NCBI RefSeq assembly: GCF_014873145.1
Contig: NZ_JADBEK010000001.1
Span: forward strand, 7,936,001 to 8,000,000
Source: Nonomuraea angiospora
GTDB lineage: Bacteria; Actinomycetota; Actinomycetes; Streptosporangiales; Streptosporangiaceae
Direction of reading: 5' to 3'
DNA: 64,000 nucleotides
The translations under genes and the position numbers were made by a program. The notes below the pieces were generated by a model that did not search any database, was not told the origin of the DNA, and saw only the letters and a program-made list of their open reading frames with translations. Positions 25,964 through 33,434 of the stretch are shown piece by piece; positions within the stretch are counted from its first letter, which is position 1, and each line of letters starts with the position of its first letter.

Positions 25964-25994
25964 TTCAGTACCAGTGGCTGTTCCGTGCTAGTGT
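25964..25994 (+). promoter_or_regulatory. Possible tRNA-Leu promoter
   Basis: TAGTGT at 25989 is placed 17 bases before the tRNA 5' end, with a weak TTCAGT at 25964 in the -35 position. Confidence 0.35.
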
Positions 25995-26011
25995 TCTTTC
26001 CGCACCCACAA

Positions 26012-26094
26012 GGGCGGGTGGCGGAACGGCAGACGCGCACGGTTCAGGTCCGTGTGTCCGAAAGGACGTGAGGGTTCAAATCCCTCCTCGCCCA
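26012..26094 (+). tRNA. tRNA-Leu (anticodon CAG)
   Basis: An 83-nt class II tRNA. The acceptor arms GGGCGGG and CTCGCCC pair (one G-T), the anticodon loop TTCAGGT places CAG at 26045-26047, the long variable arm TGTCC/GGACG is present and the T loop is TTCAAAT. The CCA tail is not encoded. It reads the common leucine codon CUG. It is divergent from the fhaA operon, as in Streptomyces. Confidence 0.95.
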
Positions 26095-26162
26095 CTTCGG
26101 TGACTGGGGACTCCTGGTCGCAAGCCTTTCAGGCTTGCTCCCGCGAGTCCCTTCGTCATTTC

Positions 26163-26244
26163 TCCCGGGGGATAACCCCCGGACCCCCAGCGTTTTCCGG
26201 GGGAGATCCCCCGGACCCCCCTGTCTGGGAGTGGGCTCCCAGAC
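26163..26244. repeat. Cluster of GC hairpins after tRNA-Leu
   Basis: Two almost identical stems (CCGGGGG with CCCCCGG, at 26163-26183 and 26196-26213, each followed by ACCCCC) are followed by a third (GTCTGGGAG/CTCCCAGAC, 26223-26244). No supported gene lies in 26095-26417. Confidence 0.6.
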
Positions 26245-26345
26245 CCTCCATCGCTGCGTCTGTCGTCTGTCATGGCAGACCCACATTGGCGAAGTGTTTG
26301 AGGGATCGCAAGAGGGGGCGTCTCTCTTTTCAAGAACCTGTTGGT

Positions 26346-26379
26346 AACGGGCGTGCCGTGTTTTGACGGTACGCCCGTT
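26346..26379. terminator. Bidirectional terminator
   Basis: AACGGGCGTGCCG pairs with CGGTACGCCCGTT (one mismatch) around an 8-base loop and is followed by TTTGG. It can stop the tRNA transcript and the convergent CBS-protein operon. Confidence 0.65.
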
Positions 26380-26417
26380 TGGTTGCAACCTGCTTTCGGG
26401 TGACTTGTCGGTGTGTT

Positions 26418-27440
26418 TTACGTCACAGTGGCCAGGGTTCTGGTGTCCAGGAGTTCGCCCAGGAGGTCTGTGAGGCTCACCATGCCGATGACGTCGCCTG
26501 ATTGAGCCGTCACCAGGACCAGGTGGGCTCTTGCCTCCTGGAGGGCTGTCACCGCCTCAGGGACCTGGGTTACGCAGGGGAGCTTCGGGAGCGGGCGGCA
26601 GAGGTCTTCTGCCTTGCTTTCCGGTTGCAGGAGGGCGTCTCTGGCGTGGAGGGCGCCTCTTACGTCGCCGGGGGTGCCCACCAGGAGTCTCAGGTGGCCG
26701 CTTTTGGCCGCTGCTTCTCTGATCTCTGCTGCGTTCGCCTGGGGCGGGACCATCACCGCCTGGCTGATCGGGATCATCAGGCGTTCTATGCCCTCGTCGT
26801 CCAGGCGGAGGGCGCGGGTCAGGAGGTCGTGCTCGTCGCGGTCCAGGAGGCCCATGCGGCCCGACTCGCCCACCAGCATGGCCAGCTGGCGGGGGGTCCT
26901 GGTCGTGACCAGCTCGTTCCTGGGCTGGACGCCGAACAGGCGCAGGATGAGGTTGGTCAGGCCGTTCAGGGACGACAGGAGCGGGCGCATCACCCAGGTG
27001 AAGGCGCGGAAGGGGACGGTCAGCAGCAGGGCCGAGCGTTCCGGGTGCGTCAGGGCCCACGACTTCGGCGCCATCTCGCCCACCACCATGTGGAGGAAGG
27101 TCACCAGGGCCAGGGCGATCGTCAGCGCGATGGGCATGCGCAGGCCCTCGGGGACGCCGAGGGCGGCGAAGACCGGCTCCAGGGTGTGCTCGATCGCGGG
27201 CTCCGTCACCTGGCCGAGGCCCAGGGTGCACAGCGTGATGCCCAGCTGGGCGCCCGCCAGCATGAGGGAGAGCTGCTTGGTGCCGCCGACCGCCGACCTG
27301 GCCGCCACCCTGATCAGGCGGTTGTTGCGGGAGGCGATCTCCTCCAGGCGGTGGCGCCTGGCGGAGACGAAGGCGAACTCCGCGGCCACGAAGAGCGCGT
27401 TGAAGGCCAGCAGTGCGAGGCTGACGACGAGCATGGTCAT
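26418..27440 (-). CDS. CNNM/CBS-domain membrane protein (HlyC/CorC family)
   Basis: A 340-residue protein: a CNNM membrane domain of four helices (to about residue 185, with VVGEMAPKSWAL) and a pair of CBS domains (about 205-335). It lacks the C-terminal CorC/HlyC domain that its neighbour has. The ATG overlaps the neighbour stop (ATGA), so the two are probably co-made and may act together. The family is tied to Mg2+ or other divalent cation transport. Confidence 0.9.
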   Translation of the reverse strand: MTMLVVSLALLAFNALFVAAEFAFVSARRHRLEEIASRNNRLIRVAARSAVGGTKQLSLMLAGAQLGITLCTLGLGQVTEPAIEHTLEPVFAALGVPEGLRMPIALTIALALVTFLHMVVGEMAPKSWALTHPERSALLLTVPFRAFTWVMRPLLSSLNGLTNLILRLFGVQPRNELVTTRTPRQLAMLVGESGRMGLLDRDEHDLLTRALRLDDEGIERLMIPISQAVMVPPQANAAEIREAAAKSGHLRLLVGTPGDVRGALHARDALLQPESKAEDLCRPLPKLPCVTQVPEAVTALQEARAHLVLVTAQSGDVIGMVSLTDLLGELLDTRTLATVT

Positions 27441-28786
27441 CGGGCCGCCTCCGCGTGCTGGACGGGGGCCACGCGGACCCACTCGGGCACTCTGCGGTTG
27501 AGAGATATCACTGTCAGCTCTGCCAGGTGTTCCTGCTCGTCTTCTGCGAAGGGGTCGGTGTCCTGTTCGATCGGCACCGTGACCGTGTCGCCCTCGTCGG
27601 GCATCCTGCCCAGCTTGGCCAGGACGAGGCCCGCGAGGGTGTCGTAGTCGTCGCTCTCCGGGAGCGCGACGCCGGTGGCGCGCTCGACCTCGTCCAGCCG
27701 CAGCCTGCCCGGGACCTCCCAGATGCCGCCCGGGTGCTCCACCACGCCGGCCGGCTCCGGGTCGTTCTCGTCGACCAGCTCGCCGACCAGCTCCTCGGCC
27801 AGGTCCTCGACCGTGATGACGCCGGCCAGGCCGCCGTACTCGTCGATGACGCAGGCGATGTCGTCCTTGGCCACGCGCATGCGGTCGAGCACGGCGGGGA
27901 GCGGGACCGAGTCCGGGACCAGCAGGGCGGGGCGGGTGATGCTCGCCATCTCGCCCTCCTGCAGGCCCGACGAGAGGAACTCTCGTACGCCCGTCACGCC
28001 TATGACGTCGCCGTCCTCGTTGAGGACCGGGTAGCGGGAGTGGCCGCAGCTGCGCATGATCTCGATCAGGTCCGAGATGGGCTGCTCGGAGCGCAGCACG
28101 ACGACGCGCGGGCGGGGGACCATGATCTCCTCCGCGGTGCGGTCGCCGAACTCCAGGGCCCGTTCCAGCAGGTCGGAGAGTCTCGGCGGGAGTTCGCCCG
28201 CCATGGTCGACTCCTCGATGATGCGGGAGAGCTCCTCGGGCGTCGCGCCGTGCTCCACCTCCTCCACCGGTTCGATGCCCACGCGTCTGAGCAGGCCGGT
28301 CGCCGCCGAGTCGAACAGCTTGACCACCGGGCCCACCACGGCCAGGTAGACCAGCGTCGAGCCCGCCAGGAACTTGGCCACCGGCTCCGGTCTGGCGATG
28401 CCCAGGTTCTTGGGCGCGAGCTCGCCCAGCACCATCTGGACCACGGTCGCCACGAAGACGCCGATGGCGACCGAGAGTCCGGTGATCATGGTGTCGGACA
28501 GTCCGGTGTCGGCCAGCCATGGTCGTACGATCGTGGCGATCGCGGGCTCGGCCAGGAAGCCGACCAGCAGTGCGGTCACGGTGATGCCGAGCTGGGCGCC
28601 GGAGAGCATGAAGGAGAGGCGGGATGTGACCTGGAGCGCTTTTTCGGCGGCCTGGTCACCCGCCGCCGCCTGCTCGCGGAGCAGGGCGCGGTCGGCGGCC
28701 ACGAAGGCGAACTCCTGAGCGACGAAGTAGCCGGTCGCCGCCGTGAGGAGGATGAGGGCCAGCAGGCCCAGATAGGCGCTCACCAT
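27437..28786 (-). CDS. CNNM/CBS/CorC-domain membrane protein
   Basis: A 449-residue protein: a CNNM membrane domain (helices up to about residue 165, with VLGELAPKNLGI), two CBS domains (about 215-340, EEIMVPRPRVV, VIDEYGGLAGVIT) and the C-terminal CorC_HlyC domain (about 355-430). Family members are linked to Mg2+/Co2+ efflux. It is the first gene of a two-gene operon. A small CCCGTG/CACGGG hairpin lies upstream at 28808-28823. Confidence 0.92.
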   Translation of the reverse strand: MVSAYLGLLALILLTAATGYFVAQEFAFVAADRALLREQAAAGDQAAEKALQVTSRLSFMLSGAQLGITVTALLVGFLAEPAIATIVRPWLADTGLSDTMITGLSVAIGVFVATVVQMVLGELAPKNLGIARPEPVAKFLAGSTLVYLAVVGPVVKLFDSAATGLLRRVGIEPVEEVEHGATPEELSRIIEESTMAGELPPRLSDLLERALEFGDRTAEEIMVPRPRVVVLRSEQPISDLIEIMRSCGHSRYPVLNEDGDVIGVTGVREFLSSGLQEGEMASITRPALLVPDSVPLPAVLDRMRVAKDDIACVIDEYGGLAGVITVEDLAEELVGELVDENDPEPAGVVEHPGGIWEVPGRLRLDEVERATGVALPESDDYDTLAGLVLAKLGRMPDEGDTVTVPIEQDTDPFAEDEQEHLAELTVISLNRRVPEWVRVAPVQHAEAAR

Positions 28787-29028
28787 GGTGAGCTCTCAGA
28801 GGAACCCGTGCTGGCGCACGGGCAAAGACTCCACGGGTCCGGAGCGGACACGATCTTCCCTTCGATAGAGGTCGTCCATAACCGTAACGATGCTGGTGGC
28901 ATCTATGTTTCCGGCGGTGACTCTTCCCTGGTTCCGCGTACTTTTCCATAGGAAAACCTTGGCCGAGTGTCTTCACTGGTGGGGGGTTCGACGTAGCGTT
29001 TATGACAAATCGAAGGGAAGAAGGCGAA

Positions 29029-30321
29029 GTGTCTGAGGACGACCGGACGCGGGCCATGCGCTCGCCAGGCGACGGCCGCCCGCTGCCGCCGAGGCCGGGT
29101 GACGGCCTGCGCGCCGGGGGCGCGCCGGGCCACCAGGTCCCGTCCGCGCCCGCCGGGGGGGCGGGCGCGCCCACGCACAAGCTGCCTGTGGCCCCGCAGT
29201 ACCCCGAGCCGGGGTCAGGCGCCGCCTCTCCCGGCTCCGCCCCGCCTGAGCCGCCCCAGGGCCGTTCGCGCGTGTACGGCCGGGCGCGCTCCGGCAGCAG
29301 CCCGATGGAGCCGCTGCGGTCGAGGCGCGGTCCCTCGGACCCCTCGAAGCCCCGCAGGCGGGTCTCCGGCAAGACGATCCTGAAGATCGTCGCCGGGCTC
29401 CTGGTCGTGCTGCTGGTGGCGGGCGTGGGCATGTTCTTCTGGATCAACTCCAGGATCGCCGGCATCGACGGCGTGCTCGACGAATACACGGGCCGTCCCG
29501 CCGACACCCCCGGCACCAACTGGCTGCTCGTCGGCTCCGACAGCCGCAAGGGCCTGTCGGCCGCCGAGCGCAAGAAGCTCGCCACGGGCCGGGCGACCGG
29601 CGGCAACCGTACGGACTCGATGATGCTGCTGCACATCCCCGAGGGCAGCGACAAGCCGACGCTGGTCAGCCTGCCGCGCGACCTGGCCGTCGACATCCCG
29701 GGCAAGGGGCGCAACAAGCTCAACGCCGCCTACAACGGCGGGCCGCAGCTGCTGGTCCGCACCGTGGAGTCGGTCACGGGCGTGCACGTCGACCACTACA
29801 TGGAGATCGGGTTCGCCGGGTTCGTCGGGATCGTGGACGCCATCGGAGGGGTCGAGATCAACGTACGGGCCGCCGTGGACGACCCGAAGGCCGGGCTCAA
29901 GCTGAAGAAGGGCACGCAGGTGCTCAACGGCGCCCAGGCCCTGGGTTACGTACGGACCAGAAAGGGCGGCGCGCTGCCCGACTTCGAGCGGACCAAGCGG
30001 CAGCGGCAGTTCCTGGGCGCGGTCGTGAAGAAGGCGGCCAGCCCCGGCGTGCTGATCAACCCGTTCACGTCGATCCCGCTGGCGATGAGCGCCACCGACG
30101 CGGTCTCGGTCGACGGCGGCACGGGCGCCTTCGACCTGCTGTCGCTGGGGCTGGCGATGGGCGACAGCCCCGTGACGACGGTGGTCCCCTTCGGCGGCAC
30201 CGAGCGGCTGGCGGACGGCGGCGACGCGATCAAGTCGGACCGGCCCAAGGCGCTGGCCCTCTTCAACGCCCTGAAGGCGGACAAGGCGGTGCCGAAGGAC
30301 GTCATCGACACCGGCAACTAG
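29029..30321 (+). CDS. LytR-CpsA-Psr (LCP) family glycopolymer transferase
   Basis: A 430-residue single-pass protein. A disordered Pro/Gly/Ser cytoplasmic part (about 1-110) leads to one membrane helix (KTILKIVAGLLVVLLVAGVG) and the LCP domain with LLVGSDSRKG, GNRTDSMML, LPRDLAVDIPG, NKLNAAY and VRTRKGG. LCP enzymes attach wall glycopolymers to peptidoglycan. GTG 29029 is preferred because AAGAAGG precedes it; ATG 29002 would add nine residues but lacks a binding site. Confidence 0.9.
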   Translation: MSEDDRTRAMRSPGDGRPLPPRPGDGLRAGGAPGHQVPSAPAGGAGAPTHKLPVAPQYPEPGSGAASPGSAPPEPPQGRSRVYGRARSGSSPMEPLRSRRGPSDPSKPRRRVSGKTILKIVAGLLVVLLVAGVGMFFWINSRIAGIDGVLDEYTGRPADTPGTNWLLVGSDSRKGLSAAERKKLATGRATGGNRTDSMMLLHIPEGSDKPTLVSLPRDLAVDIPGKGRNKLNAAYNGGPQLLVRTVESVTGVHVDHYMEIGFAGFVGIVDAIGGVEINVRAAVDDPKAGLKLKKGTQVLNGAQALGYVRTRKGGALPDFERTKRQRQFLGAVVKKAASPGVLINPFTSIPLAMSATDAVSVDGGTGAFDLLSLGLAMGDSPVTTVVPFGGTERLADGGDAIKSDRPKALALFNALKADKAVPKDVIDTGN

Positions 30322-30327
30322 CGCGGC

Positions 30328-30984
30328 TCACCCGGTCGTGGTGGTCGTCGCGGCGACGGTCGCCGCGGTGATCGTCGTGATCATGACCGCGTTGATGGCG
30401 GCGATGGTCTGGGCGACCGCGTCGGCCGTCCAGGCACCTTCCGCGATCTCCTTGACGCGCTTCCTGCTCGCCTCGGGGAAGGCCTTGCGGTCGAGCTTGG
30501 CCGCGTGCGCGATGGCGATCAGGACGGCCGTGCGGGCGTCGGGGTCGGCGCCCGCCAGCGCGCCGGCCACCCGGTCCCTGACCGCGGCCTCCACGTCGGG
30601 GCTGGCCTCGGGCCAGCGCGTCGTGGGGAAGACGCCCAGCACCTTGCCGCGCTGCTCGGTCAGCACGCCCGACTCCGCCAGCCTGGTGAGCAGGCGCCTG
30701 CGCAGCTTGGCCGACTGCAGCCGCTGGACCCACCAGGCGGGCTTGCGCTCCTTGCCCTCCTCGGCGATGCGGGCCAGCGTGGCGTCCAGCTCGGAGTCGC
30801 CGAGGGGGGACGGGTCCGTGACCGTCACCTTCTTGTCCGACAGCTCCAGCCGGCCGTTGACGGCCAGCTCGGCGAGGAGCGCGCCGGCGAGGGCCGGGTC
30901 GAGCTGGGTGCCGGCGACGAGCGGCGTGCCCTTCTCGTCGTGGAGGGCGAGCAGGAGCAGCTCTTCGGCGATCGTCACAGTCAT
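30328..30984 (-). CDS. GPP34/GOLPH3-family protein
   Basis: A 218-residue protein starting TIAEELLLLALHDEKG, the typical first helix of the GPP34 family, with all-alpha structure and an Ala/Thr-rich C-terminus (two short Thr-rich runs). Eukaryotic GOLPH3 binds phosphatidylinositol-4-phosphate; actinobacteria carry many paralogues of unknown function. Start ATG 30984 has a leaderless-type promoter that overlaps the tenA promoter. It is convergent with the LCP gene at a 6-bp gap. Confidence 0.9.
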   Translation of the reverse strand: MTVTIAEELLLLALHDEKGTPLVAGTQLDPALAGALLAELAVNGRLELSDKKVTVTDPSPLGDSELDATLARIAEEGKERKPAWWVQRLQSAKLRRRLLTRLAESGVLTEQRGKVLGVFPTTRWPEASPDVEAAVRDRVAGALAGADPDARTAVLIAIAHAAKLDRKAFPEASRKRVKEIAEGAWTADAVAQTIAAINAVMITTITAATVAATTTTTG

Positions 30985-30990
30985 GCTTCG

Positions 30991-31000
30991 ACACTAACCT
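30991..31000. promoter_or_regulatory. Overlapping divergent -10 boxes for GPP34 and TenA genes
   Basis: ACACTAACCT contains TAACCT on the plus strand (30995-31000, 7 bases before ATG 31008) and TAGTGT on the minus strand (30996-30991, 6 bases before ATG 30984). The two share a central TA. Neither gene has a Shine-Dalgarno. Confidence 0.6.
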
Positions 31001-31007
31001 CCCAGCC

Positions 31008-31613
31008 ATGACTATCTCGGAGAAGTTGCACGCGGTCGGCCGCCCGCTGCTGCGGGCGCAGCTCGAGCATCCGACCGTGGCCGGCATCGCGCGTGGCGAC
31101 CTGCCCGAGCCGGTGTTCAGGTCGTGGCTGGAGCAGGACTACCTGTTCCTGCTCGACTACGTACGGGTGTTCGCGCGGCTGGCCTGGCAGGCGCCCGACG
31201 GGCATCTGGGTGACCTGGTGGACCTGGCGCACACCACGTACCACGACGAGTTGAGGCTGCACAGGTCGTTGTCGGCGGAGTTCGGCGCCGATCTGGAGGG
31301 GGCGGTGAAGGGGCCGGCGTGCGTGACGTACACGGCGTTCCTGCTGGAGTCGGCGGCGTCGTACGGGGAGGGGTTGGCGGCGCTTTATCCGTGTATGTGG
31401 GGATATTCGAGTCTCGGACAGATATTGGCGGAAAATTCGCCTGCTGAGTCGAGATATCGGGCGTGGGTGGACACGTACGCGGATCCGGCGTTCGCGGCGC
31501 TCACCGCGCGGATCGCGCAGATGATCGACGAGGCCGCGCCGGACCCGGCGCGGGCCGAGGAGCTGTTCGCCGAGGGGATGGCGCACGAGCTGGCCTTCTG
31601 GAGCGTGCCGTAG
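31008..31613 (+). CDS. tenA: TenA-family aminopyrimidine hydrolase
   Basis: A 201-residue all-helical protein. The TenA active-site Cys is at 129 in YPCMWGYSSLG; other pocket residues are in SWLEQDYLFLLDY (Asp44 and Asp50) and the C-terminal EGMAHELAFW glutamate. TenA hydrolyses aminopyrimidine from broken-down thiamine to HMP. An HMP/cytosine permease under a thiamine riboswitch lies 2.4 kb away, so the region has a thiamine salvage flavour. Confidence 0.9.
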   Translation: MTISEKLHAVGRPLLRAQLEHPTVAGIARGDLPEPVFRSWLEQDYLFLLDYVRVFARLAWQAPDGHLGDLVDLAHTTYHDELRLHRSLSAEFGADLEGAVKGPACVTYTAFLLESAASYGEGLAALYPCMWGYSSLGQILAENSPAESRYRAWVDTYADPAFAALTARIAQMIDEAAPDPARAEELFAEGMAHELAFWSVP

Positions 31614-31647
31614 CCGTCCACAGGCTGTGGACGGCCGGACGCGCACG

Positions 31648-31653
31648 TACCCT
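31648..31653 (+). promoter_or_regulatory. -10 element of a leaderless transcript (fpg-like)
   Basis: TACCCT lies 6 bases before ATG 31660 without a Shine-Dalgarno. Confidence 0.5.
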
Positions 31654-31659
31654 GGGGAC

Positions 31660-32538
31660 ATGCCGGAACTTCCCGAAGTGGAGTCGCTCACCCATTTCCT
31701 GCGCGAACGCGCCGTGGGCCGCACGGTCCTGGGTGTCGACGTGGTGGCCATCCAGGCGCTCAAGACGTTCGACCCGCCGGTGACCGCGCTCGGCGGGCTG
31801 ACGATCACCGGCGTGGCGCGGCACGGCAAGTTCCTCGACCTCGACTGCGACGGCCTCCACCTGGTCATCCACCTGGCCCGGGCGGGGTGGCTGCGCTGGC
31901 GCGACGACCTGTCGGGCGCCAAGCCCGTACGTCCAGGCAAGGGTCCGCTCGCGGTACGGGTCCGGCTGGCGCCCGACGAGGAGGGCCTGGCGCCCGGGTT
32001 CGAGCTGACGGAGGCCGGCACGCAGAAGCGCCTGGCCGTCTACGTCACCAAGAACCCGGACGACGTCCCCGGCGTCGCCGCCCTCGGCCCCGACCCCCTC
32101 GACGAGTCCTTCACCGTCGACGCGCTCAAGCGCATCGTGGGCGGCAACCGCACCCAGATCAAGGGGCTGCTGCGCGACCAGAAGATCATCGCCGGCATCG
32201 GGAACGCGTACTCGGACGAGGTGCTGCACGCGGCCAGGATGTCCCCGTTCAAGATCGCGGCCACGCTGACGGACGCGCAGATCGCCGACCTGCACGAGGC
32301 CATCGTGACCACGCTGGCGGAGGCGGTGGAGCGGGCGCAGGGGCTGGCGGCCAAGGACCTCAAGGCGGAGAAGAAGTCGGGACTGCGGGTCCACAACCGG
32401 GCCGGGCAGCCGTGCGACGTCTGCGGCGACACGATCCGCGAGGTGTCGTTCGCGGACTCCTCGCTGCAGTACTGCCCCACCTGCCAGACCGGCGGCAAGC
32501 CCCTCGCCGACCGCCGGCTGTCCCGCCTTCTCAAATGA
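31660..32538 (+). CDS. Formamidopyrimidine-DNA glycosylase family protein
   Basis: A 292-residue DNA-repair glycosylase. The mature N-terminal PELPEVE supplies the catalytic Pro/Glu. An early basic RHGKFLDL strand, the H2TH region with GNRTQIKGLLRDQ and GIGNAYSDEVL, and a C-terminal zinc finger (CDVCGD, YCPTC) follow the Fpg/Nei plan. It removes oxidised purines. Upstream residues in frame (from 31627) are unlikely to be used because the proline must follow the initiator Met. It overlaps the HxlR gene by 4 bp. Confidence 0.92.
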   Translation: MPELPEVESLTHFLRERAVGRTVLGVDVVAIQALKTFDPPVTALGGLTITGVARHGKFLDLDCDGLHLVIHLARAGWLRWRDDLSGAKPVRPGKGPLAVRVRLAPDEEGLAPGFELTEAGTQKRLAVYVTKNPDDVPGVAALGPDPLDESFTVDALKRIVGGNRTQIKGLLRDQKIIAGIGNAYSDEVLHAARMSPFKIAATLTDAQIADLHEAIVTTLAEAVERAQGLAAKDLKAEKKSGLRVHNRAGQPCDVCGDTIREVSFADSSLQYCPTCQTGGKPLADRRLSRLLK

Positions 32539-32954
32539 GCGAGATGGAAGAAGGCACTGTGGAACCGCTCGACGACTACGACGTGCGCCAGTGGGACACG
32601 CGCGAGGACTGCGAGGTGCGCCAGATCCTCGACCGCATCGCCGACAAGTGGTCGCTGCTCGTGATCGCCCTGCTCGACTGCCAGAGCCTGCGCTTCACCC
32701 AGCTCCGCCGCGAGATCGACGGCGTCAGCCAGCGCATGCTCAGCGTGACCCTGCGCCAGCTGGAGCGCGACGGCCTGGTCAGCCGCACCGTCCATCCCGT
32801 CGTGCCGCCCAGGGTGGACTACGCGCTCACACCGCTCGGCCGCACGCTGCACGAGACCATCAAGTCGCTGGTCACCTGGACGGAGACGCACCAGGAGGAG
32901 ATCGCCGCGGCGCGTGCGGCCTACGACGCCAGGCGCGAGATGATGGAGTCATGA
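32535..32954 (+). CDS. HxlR-family transcriptional regulator
   Basis: A 139-residue winged-helix protein with the HxlR pattern: DCEVRQILDRIADKWSLL, LRFTQLRREI, VSQRMLSVTLRQLERDGLV and a VDYALTPLG wing. HxlR proteins often sense reactive electrophiles and control nearby detoxification genes. ATG 32535 overlaps the Fpg stop; ATG 32544 and GTG 32559 are other possible starts. Coupled to Fpg and rhodanese, it may form a small oxidative/sulfur stress unit. Confidence 0.88.
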   Translation: MSEMEEGTVEPLDDYDVRQWDTREDCEVRQILDRIADKWSLLVIALLDCQSLRFTQLRREIDGVSQRMLSVTLRQLERDGLVSRTVHPVVPPRVDYALTPLGRTLHETIKSLVTWTETHQEEIAAARAAYDARREMMES

Positions 32955-33274
32955 CCGTTCCTGAGATCGAGGCCAGTGCCGTTCCGGCAGACGCTTACCT
33001 GCTCGACGTCCGTGAGCAGGACGAATGGGTCGCGGGGCACGCCCCTGAGGCCGTGCACATCCCCATGACGCAGATTCAGGGGCGGGTGGACGAGGTGCCC
33101 GGCGACCGCACGGTCTACGTCGTCTGCCGGGTGGGCGGCCGGTCCCTGCAGGTCGCGGCCTGGCTCAACCAGCTCGGGCGCGACGCCGTCAACGTCGGCG
33201 GCGGCATGCAGTCGTGGGAGTTCGCGCGCCGCCCGATGGTCAGCGAGACCGGGCAGCAGCCTTTCGTGGCGTAG
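32951..33274 (+). CDS. Single-domain rhodanese
   Basis: A 107-residue protein with one rhodanese domain: LLDVREQDEWVAGH, then the active-site loop VYVVCRVGGRS with the persulfide-carrying Cys, and VNVGGGMQSWEF. It transfers sulfane sulfur. It starts at an ATG overlapping the HxlR stop (ATGA). Its closest partners are in a three-gene operon with Fpg. Confidence 0.93.
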   Translation: MTVPEIEASAVPADAYLLDVREQDEWVAGHAPEAVHIPMTQIQGRVDEVPGDRTVYVVCRVGGRSLQVAAWLNQLGRDAVNVGGGMQSWEFARRPMVSETGQQPFVA

Positions 33275-33337
33275 AAAGACCCCCTGTGGCGGTTTCGCCG
33301 CCACTGAGGCATGATGAGGGCGCCAACTGCAGATCGT

Positions 33338-33429
33338 CGCGGGAGCTCGGGGTGTGCCGGGCTGAGAGGGCAGTCATAGATCCGCTGCCGACCGCCTGAA
33401 CCTGTCCGGGTAATGCCGGCGTAGGGAGT
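33338..33429 (+). promoter_or_regulatory. TPP riboswitch (THI element)
   Basis: The conserved pyrimidine-binding word GGGCTGAGAGGG is followed by a variable stem, then CCGCCTGAACCTG, CCGGGTAATGCCGGCG and TAGGGAG. These are the diagnostic parts of the thiamine pyrophosphate riboswitch. The final AGGGAG is also the ribosome-binding site of the gene at 33435, so TPP binding probably blocks translation. Confidence 0.95.
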
Positions 33430-33434
33430 GTGCG

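Noticed and set aside
26044..26388. A 114-residue minus-strand frame ending in a RRDLNPHV-type peptide
   Set aside because: It runs antisense through the tRNA-Leu and the hairpin cluster. Such peptides are a known artefact of reading tRNA genes.
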